DNA of 64,000 nucleotides from Rivihabitans pingtungensis (GTDB lineage: Bacteria; Pseudomonadota; Gammaproteobacteria; Burkholderiales; Aquaspirillaceae): NCBI RefSeq assembly GCF_003201855.1, contig NZ_QJKI01000001.1:248001-312000 (forward strand). The letters run 5' to 3'. Shown piece by piece: positions 53,594 through 63,041 of the stretch; within the stretch, counting starts at the first letter, position 1; the number at the start of each line of letters is the position of its first letter. The notes under the pieces were generated by a model that had not been told where the DNA came from, did not search any database, and was given only the letters and a program-made list of their open reading frames with translations. A program made the position numbers and the translations under genes.

Positions 53594-54210
53594 GCGCGCG
53601 CCTCCTCGCCAAACCAGCGGGTTTGCAGACACAGCCGCAGCCCGGCGCGGGCGCGGTGCAGGATGACCCAGCAGTGATTGGGGGTGATGTCGAAATGGCC
53701 GCAGATTTCCGGGGTGTCCAGGTCGAGAAACTCGCGCATCATGAACACCCGTGCGGTGGATTCCGGCAGCCGGGTCAGGCAGGTTTCAAATACCTGCCAG
53801 AACTGGCGCTGCTCCAGCGAGGCGTCCGGATCGCTCCAGGCAGGCGGCTGGTCGTCGGCGTTCCAGTGGCCGCGCGCGTCAAAGAGTGCGTCAAAATCGT
53901 CAGCCTCGTCCTCACTGGGCAAGGGCGTCAGATACACCCGCCGGCGCTGGCGACGGATTTCGTCGATCAGCTTGTGCTTGAGAATGCCAAACACCCAGGT
54001 GCGCACCACTGCGCGGCCAGCAAAACGCTCGGGCGCGCGGCTGGCGGCCAGCAAGGCCTCCTGCACGGCGTCTTCGGCGCTGTCGTCGTCGTGGTTCAGG
54101 TATAAACAGGCAAAGCGCAGCAAGTCGCGGCGCAGGCTGGCCAAAAAGCCGGCGTCGCGCAGCAGGCTGGCGGCGTCGGCGGCAGACGGAGAATCAGCAA
54201 TATCGGGCAT
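53590..54210 (-). CDS. ECF sigma factor
   Basis: 206-residue sigma70-family factor with regions 2 and 4 only. Region 2: RFACLYLNHDDDSAEDAVQE and RTWVFGILKHKLIDEIRR; region 4: LPESTARVFMMREFLDLDTP and ITPNHCWVILHRARAGLRLC. Paired with the zinc-finger protein encoded immediately downstream. The regulon is unknown; the adjoining TonB operon has its own promoter features. Confidence 0.93.
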   Translation of the reverse strand: MPDIADSPSAADAASLLRDAGFLASLRRDLLRFACLYLNHDDDSAEDAVQEALLAASRAPERFAGRAVVRTWVFGILKHKLIDEIRRQRRRVYLTPLPSEDEADDFDALFDARGHWNADDQPPAWSDPDASLEQRQFWQVFETCLTRLPESTARVFMMREFLDLDTPEICGHFDITPNHCWVILHRARAGLRLCLQTRWFGEEARA

Positions 54211-54307
54211 GGAGCAGCACTGTAGCGAATGACAAGGCCAAAGGCAAAACTGGCGCGGCGCGCACGCCGCCGCCGCACCAGAAAAACCACAAGCGTATCA
54301 GAACACT

Positions 54308-55510
54308 CTACCGCAGCGCCGCCGGCTGGCTGGGGCTGGCTTCCAGTGTGTGGTGAATGCGCACCTGGCTCAGCCCGGCCACCTGGCCCACCAGGGCATG
54401 CAGTTGCCGGCTGATCCGTTCGCGCTCGGCGGCGTCGCGGCAGGCTTGTGGATCGAGCACGGCGTCCAGCTCCAGCACGCCGTTCAGGTAGTGCAACTCC
54501 AGGCTGATGCGGGCGCGCACGTGTTCGTCCAGCACCTCGGCCAGTGCGTCTTCCACCTGCGCCCGATGCGGCAGCGCCAGCATCTGCCGGCTGTGGCCGC
54601 TGTCGTCTTCCGGGTCGATGTGCACCATCACGTCCAGCACCCGGTGCGCGTCCAGCACGCGCTGGCGGGCGTTGGCGGCGATATAGTGCCCTTCCGAGAC
54701 GCTGATGCGGCCATCCACCAGAATATGCACGTCCACCATGGCCAGGTCGCCCATGCGCCGGGTGCGCAGGTCATGCGCGCTGCGCACGCCGGGCGTGGCC
54801 TCCAGCGTGGCGCAGATGGCGGCTTGTTCTTCGTCGTCCAGGCTGTGGTCCATCAGGTCGGACAATGCCGACCAGCTGAATTTCCAGCCCATATGGGTGA
54901 TCATGAAACCCACCAGCGCCGCCGCCAGCGGATCCAGCCAGGCAAAGCCCAGCAGATTGCCGGCCACGCCAACGCCCACCACCAGCGACGAAGCAGCGTC
55001 CGAGCGGGCATGCCAGGCATTGGCCACCAGCATGCTGGATTTCACCGATTCGGCGATTTTCAGCATATAGCGAAACAGCAATTCCTTGCTGACCAGCGCC
55101 AGCCCGGCCACCCACAGCGCCAGGCTGTGCACCTGGCCAATGCTGGCCGGATCGGTGATTTTATGCGCCGCCGACCACAGCATGCCCACGCCCACGCTGA
55201 GCAAGAGCACGCCAATCACCAGCGAGGCGGCGGTTTCAAAGCGGCCATGGCCGTAAGGATGATTTTTGTCGGCGTCGGCGGCACTGTGGCGGTTGGCGAA
55301 CAGTACGACAAAGTCCGACACCAGATCCGACAGCGAATGCACGGCATCGGCCACCAGCGCCTGTGAGCCGGCCCACAGGCCGACCAGCATCTGGGTGATC
55401 GACAGGGCGATATTCACCCCCACGCTCACCCAGGTGCTGCGCTGCGCCGCCGCCTGGCGGGCGGCGTTGGGGGTTTCTTCGCGCGGATCAAAGGAATGGG
55501 AATGCGTCAC
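54308..55510 (-). CDS. Cation diffusion facilitator family efflux protein (GTG start)
   Basis: 400-residue inner-membrane antiporter for divalent metals (Zn, Fe, Mn or similar). The metal-site signatures are LVADAVHSLSDLVSDF in TM2 and WHARSDAASSLVV in TM5; His-rich HSHSFD lies at the N-terminus, and a cytosolic C-terminal domain (VDVHILVDGRISVSEGH) follows, with an additional about 80-residue tail. I start it at GTG 55510 (MTHSHSF); a GTG 42 bases upstream has no ribosome site. Confidence 0.92.
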   Translation of the reverse strand: MTHSHSFDPREETPNAARQAAAQRSTWVSVGVNIALSITQMLVGLWAGSQALVADAVHSLSDLVSDFVVLFANRHSAADADKNHPYGHGRFETAASLVIGVLLLSVGVGMLWSAAHKITDPASIGQVHSLALWVAGLALVSKELLFRYMLKIAESVKSSMLVANAWHARSDAASSLVVGVGVAGNLLGFAWLDPLAAALVGFMITHMGWKFSWSALSDLMDHSLDDEEQAAICATLEATPGVRSAHDLRTRRMGDLAMVDVHILVDGRISVSEGHYIAANARQRVLDAHRVLDVMVHIDPEDDSGHSRQMLALPHRAQVEDALAEVLDEHVRARISLELHYLNGVLELDAVLDPQACRDAAERERISRQLHALVGQVAGLSQVRIHHTLEASPSQPAALR

Positions 55511-55601
55511 AATACAAATTCCATCTAAATCAAAGACTTGGCATTGTGGCACAAATAAATGAATTTTCGCTTATCTGCATGGGCTGTGCCGACAGCAGCG
55601 C

Positions 55602-56036
55602 TTAGCGCCCGGCGCCAGCGCGCGCGCCGGGCATTGGCGCCAGCCGTCCGCCGATGATGCGCACCCGCTCGCCGCGTCGCCACGGCGGCGGCGCGGTGTA
55701 GGCAAAGGTGTGCGTCGGGCCGCTGTCCAGCTGCACATGCACCGTCCAGGCGCGGTTGCGCCAGCGCTCGGCGGCCAGTTCGCGCTCGACGATCTCGCCG
55801 GCCATCATGCCGGCCGCGCCGCCATAAATCGCCCCACCCGCGCCGCCGTGCTGGGCGCCCAGCTGCGCGCCGGCCATGGCGCCCGCCTGCTGGCCAGCGC
55901 CGTTCACCCGTGGCGCGGCGGGCGCTTCAATCCACACCACCACGCCATTGCGCGGCTGGGTGCCGACATTCCAGTTGCCGGCCGCCGCCAGCGGCGCGGC
56001 GGCCAGGGTCAAACTTAGCAGCAGCCTGTGCAGCAT
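55602..56036 (-). CDS. Secreted glycine-zipper protein
   Basis: 144 residues: signal peptide (MLHRLLLSLTLAAAPLAAA), then a Gly/Ala zipper (QQAGAMAGAQLGAQHGG, GAIYGGAAGMMAGEIVE) and a basic C-terminal domain. Similar in style to SlyB/YMGG glycine-zipper outer-membrane proteins but without a lipobox Cys. Function unknown. It follows the NhaD-like gene by 18 bases. Confidence 0.8.
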   Translation of the reverse strand: MLHRLLLSLTLAAAPLAAAGNWNVGTQPRNGVVVWIEAPAAPRVNGAGQQAGAMAGAQLGAQHGGAGGAIYGGAAGMMAGEIVERELAAERWRNRAWTVHVQLDSGPTHTFAYTAPPPWRRGERVRIIGGRLAPMPGARAGAGR

Positions 56037-56054
56037 GGCGCGCTCCCGGTGGGT

Positions 56055-57452
56055 TTACAAAAAGAACAGCACGCTCAACAGCACAAACAGCGGGAACAGC
56101 CACACCCAGGCCCAGGCCATATAGCCAAAAAAGCCAGGCATGGCCACACCGCGATGCTCGGCAATGGCTTTGATCATGAAGTTGGGCGCATTGCCAATAT
56201 AGCTGTTGGCGCCCATGAACACCGCGCCGGCCGAAATCGCCAGCAGGGTGCTGCTGTATTGCGTCATCATCAGCGCCGGGTCGCCACTGGCCAGGTTGAA
56301 AAACACCAGATAGGTCGGCGCGTTGTCCAGAAAGCTCGACAAGCTGCCGGTCATCCAGAAATACATCAAATCAATCGGGCTGCCGTCGGCGCGCGACACC
56401 AGGCCCACCAGTTGGGCCAGCGCGCCATCCGGGCCGGCGCGCAAAATGGCGATGGCCGGCGCCATGGTGATGAAAATCGCGCCAAACAGCTTGCCCACTT
56501 CGGCAATCGGCTCCCAGTTGAATTCATTGCCGTCGCGGATGCGGGTGGAAGTAAACGCCAGCGACGCGCCGGCCAGGCCCAGCAACATGCCGTCGCGCAG
56601 CAGGTTTTGAATGCCGACTTTCACGCCAAGAATGTTCAGCTCCAGCCCGGGCTTCCACATGCCGGACATCAGCACCGCGCCGACCACGCCGGCCAGCAGC
56701 AGAAAATTAAACCCGCCCTGCACGCCCAGCCGGGCGTTGTCCGGGGTGGGGTCGCGCGGCAACACGCCTTCTTTGCGGTAGTAATAACTGTCCAGCAGGT
56801 AAAACGCCAGCAGCAACAGGCCGCAGGCGGTGAGCACCGGCAGCAGCATGGCCTGGAAAGTCCAGCTGAAACTCACGCCCTTGAGAAAACCCAAAAACAG
56901 CGGCGGGTCGCCAATCGGGGTCAGGCCGCCGCCGATATTGCCCACCAAAAAGATAAAAAACACCACCACATGCACGTTGTGCCGGCGGTTGTCGTTGGCG
57001 CGCAGCAGCGGGCGAATCAGCAGCATGGCCGCGCCGGTGGTGCCCATCAGGCTGGCGCACGCAGCGCCCAGCGCCAGAATGCCGGTGTTCAACGCTGGCG
57101 AGCCGTGCAGATTGCCGGTGATCAAAATGCCGCCAGAAATGGTGTACAGGGCAAACAGCAGCACGATAAACGGCAGATATTCGTCCACCATGGCGTGCAC
57201 CACCACATTGCCGGCGTCGGCTGGGCTCAGCCACAGCGCGCAGGGCAGCAAAAAGGCCAACGCCCAGCCCAGGGCAATCTTGCCAAAGTGATGGTGCCAG
57301 AAGGCCGGGGCAACAATCGGAAACAAGGCAATCGACAGCAGCAGGCCGGCAAACGGCAGCGACCACAACAAGGACAACTCGGCGCCGTTCAGGCCGGCGG
57401 CCTGCGCCAGCGTGGGGCACAGCAGAGCAAACACACACAATACACGGGACAT
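56055..57452 (-). CDS. NhaD/ArsB-superfamily sodium:proton antiporter
   Basis: 465-residue membrane protein with a cleavable-looking N-terminal signal (MSRVLCVFALLCPTLAQA) and about 11 further helices. The ion transporter superfamily hallmarks are MGTTGAAMLLIRPLL and GLTPIGDPPLFLGFLKG in the first half and SLSSFLDNAPTYLVF and GAVFMGANSYIGNAPN in the second. Na+/H+ exchange is inferred from close annotated relatives as I recall them. AGGAGT precedes ATG 57452. Confidence 0.88.
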   Translation of the reverse strand: MSRVLCVFALLCPTLAQAAGLNGAELSLLWSLPFAGLLLSIALFPIVAPAFWHHHFGKIALGWALAFLLPCALWLSPADAGNVVVHAMVDEYLPFIVLLFALYTISGGILITGNLHGSPALNTGILALGAACASLMGTTGAAMLLIRPLLRANDNRRHNVHVVVFFIFLVGNIGGGLTPIGDPPLFLGFLKGVSFSWTFQAMLLPVLTACGLLLLAFYLLDSYYYRKEGVLPRDPTPDNARLGVQGGFNFLLLAGVVGAVLMSGMWKPGLELNILGVKVGIQNLLRDGMLLGLAGASLAFTSTRIRDGNEFNWEPIAEVGKLFGAIFITMAPAIAILRAGPDGALAQLVGLVSRADGSPIDLMYFWMTGSLSSFLDNAPTYLVFFNLASGDPALMMTQYSSTLLAISAGAVFMGANSYIGNAPNFMIKAIAEHRGVAMPGFFGYMAWAWVWLFPLFVLLSVLFFL

Positions 57453-57653
57453 CGCAGACTCCTGTGGCGCGCGGGGGGACGCGCGGTCAGGCCGGGCAAG
57501 GCGCCCGGCAGGGTCGGCGGCAGGCAGGGCCAAAGGGCGCGGCAGGGGCCGCAGGCAAGACAGGACAACCGCCTGGCCTGGGGGAGTCTGGCCTGCGCCG
57601 CCGCCAGGAGGCGGCGCAGGCGCGGTCAGCGGGAGCCGCGCCGAGCTGGCTTC

Positions 57654-57743
57654 GCGTCGCTCACCAAACCCAGTGAAGCAATCCTGGCTAGGCGCACGGC
57701 CGCACGCCACAACGCCAGGCGGGTTTGGTGAGCGGGACGCTTA
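57654..57743 (-). repeat. Stop-associated repeat (family 2), copy e, shortened
   Basis: GCGTCGCTCACCAAACCCAG on the left, then CCTGGCTAGGCGCACGGCCG, and GGGTTTGGTGAGCGGGACGC then TTA on the right. The middle core (GTACGGCAAGG) is deleted. The right TTA is the stop (TAA) of gloA. The two TIRs carry compensating changes (CACCAAACCC / GGGTTTGGTG). Confidence 0.8.
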
Positions 57744-58130
57744 CTGCGTGCCGCGCTGAATGAATTCGATTTTGTAGCCGTCCGGGTCTTCGACAAAGGC
57801 AATCACCGTCGTGCCGTGCTTCATCGGCCCGGCTTCGCGGGTGACCTTGCCGCCCAGCGCGCGCACCTGATCACAGGCTGCCGCGGCATTGGGCACTTCC
57901 ACCGCCAGATGGCCAAAGCCATTGCCCAGCTCGTAGCTGGCGGTGTCCCAGTTGTGGGTGAGCTCAATCACCGTGTGGTCGATTTCTTCGCCGTAACCGA
58001 CAAAAGCCAGGGTGAAGCGGCCTTCCGGGTAATCGGTGCGGCGCAGCAGGCGCATGCCCAGCACTTCGGTGTAAAAACGCAGCGAGGCATCCAGATTGCC
58101 CACGCGCAGCATGGTGTGCAGTAAACGCAT
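57741..58130 (-). CDS. gloA: Lactoylglutathione lyase (glyoxalase I)
   Basis: Isomerises the methylglyoxal-glutathione hemithioacetal to S-lactoylglutathione, the substrate of GloB (7.7-8.5 kb). 129 residues. The nickel/zinc ligands are visible: His5 in LLHTMLRV, Glu in VIELTHNW, His in GFGHLAVEV and Glu in YKIEFIQ. Start [13 protein letters not shown] at 58130 is the canonical N-terminus. Confidence 0.96.
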   Translation of the reverse strand: MRLLHTMLRVGNLDASLRFYTEVLGMRLLRRTDYPEGRFTLAFVGYGEEIDHTVIELTHNWDTASYELGNGFGHLAVEVPNAAAACDQVRALGGKVTREAGPMKHGTTVIAFVEDPDGYKIEFIQRGTQ

Positions 58131-58198
58131 AATCAGAAAAAACTCCAACAGGCGCCGCCGTGGCGGCGCGGGGGTAAAGGGCGGGGGCTTAAAGCGGC

Positions 58199-58312
58199 TA
58201 AGAGTCGCTCACAAAACCCAGCGAAGCAGCCCTGGCTAGGCGTGTGCAGACAGTGCAAGCCGTACGGCAAGGTCACACAACAACGCTAGGAGGGTTTTGT
58301 GAGCCGCGCTTA
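58199..58312 (+). repeat. Stop-associated repeat (family 2), copy f, full length
   Basis: 114 bp with both inverted ends: TAAGAGTCGCTCACAAAACC on the left and GGTTTTGTGAGCCGCGCTTA on the right. Middle blocks: CCTGGCTAGGCGTGTGCAGA, GTACGGCAAGGTCAC. Best example of the family in this window; not directly on a stop codon (YgjP-type gene ends 84 bases away). Confidence 0.88.
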
Positions 58313-58395
58313 ATATTCGGGCAGATTCATCACCATTTGGCGCATTGTGCGCCGTCTGCCGTCAGCGCCTTGCGCCAGGCGGAGAAAACAGGCGC

Positions 58396-59103
58396 TCACC
58401 ACTGTGGCGCATGCTGTCCGTATTGCCTGAGCCAGGCGCGTTGTGCCGCCCAATCGGGACATAAACGTGCCACTTCGACCCAAAAGCGCGACGAATGGTT
58501 CATTTCGATGCGATGCGCCAGTTCGTGGGCCAGCACATAATCAATCACCGGCAGCGGGGCAAACAGCAGCCGCCAGGACAGGCGAATCACCCCGTCGTGG
58601 GTGCAGCTGCCCCAGCGCGCGCGCGCGGGCGAGAGCTTGAGCGCGCTGGGCGGCGTGCGCCAGCGCCCGGCAAAGCCTTGCAGCCGTTCGGCAAACAGGC
58701 GGCGGGCCATGGCCTGATAGCGCTGTTTCAGCAGCTGCGCGGCGTGGGCGTCGTCGCGCGCGCCGCGCACGCACACCCGCTCCGGCTCCAGGCTGACGCC
58801 GGGCGGGCCGGCTTCGCGCACAATCGGCAGCGGCCGGCCCAGCAGCCACAGTTGTTGCAGCGCCGCCAGCTGCGGCGCAGGGGCCAGCGCGCTCAGGCGG
58901 TCCAGGTGTTTCCACAGCCAGTCGGCGCGCTGGTTCAGCAGGGCGACAATCTCGGCGTGCGGCAGGCGCAGCGGCGCGCGCACTTCCACCCCAGCCGGGC
59001 TGACGCGCAAGCCGATGGTCTTGCGCGCGCTGCGCGCCAGCGTGTAGTCCAGCGGCCCGCGCGCGGTGGCCAGCTGGTGCGAGCTAAGGCGCGCGCCGGC
59101 CAT
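58396..59103 (-). CDS. YgjP-type M48 zinc metalloprotease-like protein
   Basis: 235 residues. The C-terminal third has the zinc motif HELAHRIEMNHSSRFW (HExxH plus a downstream His) and RARWGSCTHDGVIRLSWRL, both typical of the YgjP/DUF45 family; the N-terminal half is the family beta domain. A cytosolic protease of unknown substrate. Starts three bases after the stop of plsC (ATG 59103, plsC stop at 59107 side), so the two are coupled. Confidence 0.92.
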   Translation of the reverse strand: MAGARLSSHQLATARGPLDYTLARSARKTIGLRVSPAGVEVRAPLRLPHAEIVALLNQRADWLWKHLDRLSALAPAPQLAALQQLWLLGRPLPIVREAGPPGVSLEPERVCVRGARDDAHAAQLLKQRYQAMARRLFAERLQGFAGRWRTPPSALKLSPARARWGSCTHDGVIRLSWRLLFAPLPVIDYVLAHELAHRIEMNHSSRFWVEVARLCPDWAAQRAWLRQYGQHAPQW

Positions 59104-59106
59104 GTT

Positions 59107-59832
59107 TCAGTCCGGGCGGCACGGCCCACGGCCAACCAGCGCCGCTTGTTGCGCCAGCGTCCAGCTTTCCAGCGCCTGGGTCAGCGCTTCGGCGCTTTGG
59201 CCAGCGGGCAGGATGGGCGGGCCAATCACCACGTCGATCACGCCGGGGTGCTTCAGAAAAGAATTGCGCGGCCAGAATTCACCCGAATTCAGCGCCACCG
59301 GCGACAAGGGCACATCCAGCGACTGCGCCAGCCGCGCCGCGCCCTGCTTGAACTTGCCCGGCTTGCCCGGCGGCATGCGCGTGCCTTCCGGGAAGATCAC
59401 AATCCAGAAGCCGTCGCGCATGCGGTCGCGGCCCTGGTCCACCATCTGCTGGGCGGCCTGGCGGCTTTTGCGGTCGATCATGATGGCGCTGACCGCCGCC
59501 AGCCCCCAGCCAAAGAACGGAATCCACATCAGTTCTTTTTTGGCCACCCACACCTGACGCGGAAAAATCAGTTGCAGGGCCATGGTTTCCCAGCCGGACT
59601 GGTGCTGGCAGGCAATCACCGAGGGGGTGTTGGGGATGTTTTCCAGCCCGCGCACGCGGTAATGCAGGCCGCAGGTCAGCCGCAGCCAGGCCAGCATCAG
59701 GTGCGTCCAGGTGGTGACCACGCGATGGCGCAGCACGCGCGGAAACGGCAGCATCAGGATGGCCAGCAGCGAATACGGCGGGGTCAGCAGCAAAAAGCCG
59801 ACCCAATACAGCAGGTTACGCAACACTAACAT
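59107..59832 (-). CDS. plsC: 1-acyl-sn-glycerol-3-phosphate acyltransferase
   Basis: Makes phosphatidic acid at the inner membrane. 241 residues with N-terminal hydrophobic helices and acyltransferase blocks: HQSGWETMAL (catalytic His; HX4E variant seen in this group), a KELMWIPFFGWGL block II and FPEGTRMPPG (block III). I start it at ATG 59832 (MLVLRNLLYW); a TTG four codons earlier is also open. Operon gmhB-plsC-ygjP-like is likely. Confidence 0.93.
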   Translation of the reverse strand: MLVLRNLLYWVGFLLLTPPYSLLAILMLPFPRVLRHRVVTTWTHLMLAWLRLTCGLHYRVRGLENIPNTPSVIACQHQSGWETMALQLIFPRQVWVAKKELMWIPFFGWGLAAVSAIMIDRKSRQAAQQMVDQGRDRMRDGFWIVIFPEGTRMPPGKPGKFKQGAARLAQSLDVPLSPVALNSGEFWPRNSFLKHPGVIDVVIGPPILPAGQSAEALTQALESWTLAQQAALVGRGPCRPD

Positions 59833-59888
59833 GAGCAGGAACAATCGCTTTCTACAAACACGGACAAAAACCGGCGCGCGGCGCGCGC

Positions 59889-60434
59889 TCAGTCGGCATG
59901 GTGACGGATCAGATATTCCGCCGCCACATACAAATCGTCAAACACCAGGGTGCGCGGCGGCAAATCACCCTTGGCCAGGGTGGCCTCGCCCTTGCCGGTG
60001 CGCACCAGGATGGGCAGGCCGCCCACCGCCGCCACCGCTTGCAGGTCGCGCAGGCTGTCGCCCACCAGCGGCAGGCTGTCCGGGCGCAGGCCAAAGCGCT
60101 CGGCGATGTCCAGCACCATGCCCGGCAGCGGCTTGCGACAGGCGCAGCCGGCTTCGGGCTTGTGCGGACAGAAAAACACCGCGTCGATGCGCCCGCCGGC
60201 CTTATGCGCCAGATGGTGCATTTTTTCGTGCATGGCGTTCAGCGCGTGCATATCGAACAAGCCCCGGCCCAGGCCGGATTGATTGGTGGCCACCACCACA
60301 TGCCAGCCGGCCTGCGTCAGCATGGCGATAGCGTCCAGGCTGCGCGGCAGCGGCACCCATTCCATGCTGTTTTTGACGAAATCATCGCGATCGTGGTTGA
60401 TGACGCCGTCGCGGTCGAGGATGACGAGTTTCAT
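59889..60434 (-). CDS. gmhB: D-glycero-beta-D-manno-heptose-1,7-bisphosphate 7-phosphatase
   Basis: HAD-family phosphatase in ADP-heptose synthesis for LPS core. 181 residues: nucleophile and acid Asp7/Asp9 in ILDRDGVIN, TNQSG (motif II), a zinc loop CPHKPEAGCACRKP with the C-H-C-C ligands, and GDSLRDLQA (motif IV). Start MKLVILDRDG at 60434. It follows glyS by 86 bases on the same strand. Confidence 0.95.
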   Translation of the reverse strand: MKLVILDRDGVINHDRDDFVKNSMEWVPLPRSLDAIAMLTQAGWHVVVATNQSGLGRGLFDMHALNAMHEKMHHLAHKAGGRIDAVFFCPHKPEAGCACRKPLPGMVLDIAERFGLRPDSLPLVGDSLRDLQAVAAVGGLPILVRTGKGEATLAKGDLPPRTLVFDDLYVAAEYLIRHHAD

Positions 60435-60520
60435 GCATTCCATCCAGAAAAAACCGCCCGGACAGCACACGGCCCGCCGTTGCCAGCGGGCCGGGCGCAA
60501 GGGCGCAAAAAGAGCGTGGG

Positions 60521-62596
60521 TTATTCCGCCAGCAACGAAATATCCGCCACCCGGTTGAACAAGCCCGCCAACTGCGCCAGCAGGGCCAGGCGGTTCTGGC
60601 GCACGGCCAGGTCGTCGGCCATCACCATCACGCCGTCAAAGAAGGCGTCCACCGGGGTTTTCAGCGCCGCCAGGCGGGTCAGCGCGCCGGTCAGGTCGCC
60701 AGCGGCCTGGGCGGCGTCCACCTCGGCGCGCACGCTGGTGATGGCCTGGGCCAGCGCCTGTTCGGCGGCTTCGGCCAGCAGGGCCGGGTTGACCGCTTCG
60801 CTGACTTCGCCTTCGACCTTTTTCAGGATGTTTTTCACCCGCTTGTTGGCGGCGGCCAGGGTGGCGGCTTCCGGCAGGGCGCGGAAGGCGGCCACGGCGG
60901 CCAGCACGGCGCGCACATTGTCCAGGCGGGTGGGCGCCAGCGCCAGCACGGCGTCGATTTCATCAGCACGGGCGTCGGCCAGCAGCAGGTTTTTCAGCCG
61001 TTCCTGCATAAAGCCAAACACATCGGCGGCCACGGTGGCGGACAGCTTGCCAGCCGGGAAGGCGGCGGCGGTCAGCGCCAGCAGCGCGGTGATATCCAGC
61101 GGCAGCTCCAGCGCCATGCGCAGAATGCCCAGCGCGTGGCGGCGCAGGCCAAACGGGTCTTTGTCGCCGGTCGGGATCAGGCCGATGCCATAGATGCCGA
61201 CCACGGTTTCCAGCTTGTCGGCCAGCGCCACGGCCTTGGCCACGTCGCCCACCGGCAGGCTGTCGCCGGCAAAGCGCGGGTGGTAGTGGCCTTCGATGGC
61301 GGCGGCGACGGTGTCGTTTTCGCCATCCAGGCGGGCGTAGTACATGCCCATGATGCCTTGCAGCTCGGGGAACTCGCCGACCATATCGCTGACCAGGTCA
61401 GCCTTGGCCAGGCGGGCGGCGCGGCGGGCGTCGTCCACATTGGCGCCAATCAGCCCGGCAATCTGGCCGGCCAGGCTTTCCAGCCGCTCGACGCGCTCCA
61501 GCTGGGTGCCAATCTGGTTGTGGTACACCACATTGCCCAGACGCGGCACGCGGCTTTCCAGTTTTTGCTTTTGGTCTTGCTCAAAGAAAAACTTGGCGTC
61601 AGACAAGCGGGCGCGCAGCACGCGCTCGTTGCCGTGGATGATGTGCGAGGGGTCGGCGGTTTCCAGGTTGGACGCCAGCAGGAAGCGGTTGATCAGCTTG
61701 CCTTCGGCGTTCAGCAGCGGAAAGTACTTCTGGTTTTGCTGCATGGTCAGGATCAGGCATTCCTGCGGCACTTTCAGAAAGTCTTCGGCAAAGCCGGCTT
61801 CCAGCACCACCGGCCATTCCACCAGCGCGGTCACTTCGTCCAGCAGGGCGTCGTCGCTGGCCAGGGTGGCGTTCAGCGCGGCGGCGCGGCTGGCCAGGCC
61901 AGCGCGAATGGCGTCGCGGCGGGCTTCAAAACTGGGGACCACCTTGCCCACGCTTTGCAGCGTGCTGACATAGCTGTCGGCGTCGGTCAGCGTGACTGCG
62001 CCAGCCGACAAAAAGCGGTGGCCGCCGGTTTCGCGGCCGGCCGTCAGGCCCAGCACTTCGCCAGCCACCACCTCGGCGCCGTGCAGCATCACCAGCTTGT
62101 GCACCGGACGGACAAAAGTCACGTCAGAATCGCCCCAGCGCATCACCTTGGGGATGGGCAGCTTTTTCAGCGCATCCTGCACGATGCCGGCCAGCACGTC
62201 GGCCAGCTTGGCGCCGGCGGCCTGGTAGCGGTAGAAAAAGGTTTCGCTCTTGCCGTCCAGACGACGCTCGAACTGGGCGACGGCGTCCAGGGCAATACCG
62301 CGCGCTTCCAGTTTTTTGCGCAACGCCGGGCTGGGCTGGCCATCGGCGCCCAGCGCCACCGCCACCGGCATGATTTTTTCAACGGCTTCTTCGTCGGCGG
62401 CCACCGCCAGCACGGCGGGAATGCTCACGCCCAGGCGGCGCGGGCTGGCAAAAATCTGCGCGGCGACGTCGGCGGCGACGAGTTTTTTCTCGGCCAGGCC
62501 GGCCACAATCGCGCCGGCAAAGCTGGCGGCCAGGCGCGGCAGCGCCTTGGGTGGGAGTTCTTCGGTAAACAGTTCGACAAGCAGGGTGTGTTTCAT
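60521..62596 (-). CDS. glyS: Glycyl-tRNA synthetase beta subunit
   Basis: 691 residues, typical length for the beta chain of the alpha2beta2 bacterial GlyRS. Conserved N-terminus [19 protein letters not shown]-like segment and C-terminal DALR-type anticodon-binding helices; central [15 protein letters not shown] region. It belongs with glyQ, separated only by a small secreted-protein gene. Confidence 0.97.
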   Translation of the reverse strand: MKHTLLVELFTEELPPKALPRLAASFAGAIVAGLAEKKLVAADVAAQIFASPRRLGVSIPAVLAVAADEEAVEKIMPVAVALGADGQPSPALRKKLEARGIALDAVAQFERRLDGKSETFFYRYQAAGAKLADVLAGIVQDALKKLPIPKVMRWGDSDVTFVRPVHKLVMLHGAEVVAGEVLGLTAGRETGGHRFLSAGAVTLTDADSYVSTLQSVGKVVPSFEARRDAIRAGLASRAAALNATLASDDALLDEVTALVEWPVVLEAGFAEDFLKVPQECLILTMQQNQKYFPLLNAEGKLINRFLLASNLETADPSHIIHGNERVLRARLSDAKFFFEQDQKQKLESRVPRLGNVVYHNQIGTQLERVERLESLAGQIAGLIGANVDDARRAARLAKADLVSDMVGEFPELQGIMGMYYARLDGENDTVAAAIEGHYHPRFAGDSLPVGDVAKAVALADKLETVVGIYGIGLIPTGDKDPFGLRRHALGILRMALELPLDITALLALTAAAFPAGKLSATVAADVFGFMQERLKNLLLADARADEIDAVLALAPTRLDNVRAVLAAVAAFRALPEAATLAAANKRVKNILKKVEGEVSEAVNPALLAEAAEQALAQAITSVRAEVDAAQAAGDLTGALTRLAALKTPVDAFFDGVMVMADDLAVRQNRLALLAQLAGLFNRVADISLLAE

Positions 62597-62616
62597 GGCG
62601 TCAGGTCAGGCATTCG

Positions 62617-63036
62617 TTAGGGTTGCGCAGGCGCGAGCTTGCAGACCACATCCAGCATGCCCGCGCCCATCGAGCCGTCCGGCGCAGGCTGGAATTTCCA
62701 TTGGAAATCCTGCAACTGGAACAGCGAGTGGTAGACCGACTTGCCGGCCTGGTCAAAGAGATCAATCGAGGCAAAGGCGTAGCGGCGCTGAAGGCAGTCG
62801 CCGATCACCAGCATGCGTCGGGTGTGGAAAGAAATTTTCAGCTGCGGGTCGCGTTGTTGCTGGGTGTAGCGCTCTTCGTGCTCAAAGCGCAGCAGATTGT
62901 TTTTTTCCGTCCGCACCGAATTGCGGTCCACCGCCAGCGCGGCCAGCGTGCCGCGCTGGTACACCACCCAGTCCGGGGCGGCGAAAGCGGGCGCGGCGGC
63001 CAGCAGGGACAATGACAACAGGGCAAGTCGGCGCAT
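62617..63036 (-). CDS. Small secreted protein, surface-adhesin-E-like
   Basis: 139 residues with a signal peptide (MRRLALLSLSLLAAAPAFA) and a mature domain of about 120 residues: WVVYQRGTLAALAVDRNSV, then KISFHTRRMLVIGDC, YAFASIDLFDQAG. This resembles the surface-adhesin protein E / CNP1-like group of Neisseriales and other betaproteobacteria. Inserted between glyQ (5 bases away) and glyS (20 bases). Function not known. Confidence 0.8.
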   Translation of the reverse strand: MRRLALLSLSLLAAAPAFAAPDWVVYQRGTLAALAVDRNSVRTEKNNLLRFEHEERYTQQQRDPQLKISFHTRRMLVIGDCLQRRYAFASIDLFDQAGKSVYHSLFQLQDFQWKFQPAPDGSMGAGMLDVVCKLAPAQP

Positions 63037-63041
63037 CAGCG

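Noticed and set aside
53393..54210. ECF sigma/anti-sigma pair as a FecIR-type controller of the TonB receptor
   Set aside because: The anti-sigma is a small cytosolic zinc-finger protein without a membrane helix or periplasmic domain, the receptor lacks an obvious N-terminal signalling extension, and ModE-like sites lie between them.
19265..58312. CRISPR array formed by the recurring repeats
   Set aside because: Copies are many kilobases apart, inverted or truncated, without regular spacers; there are no cas genes.
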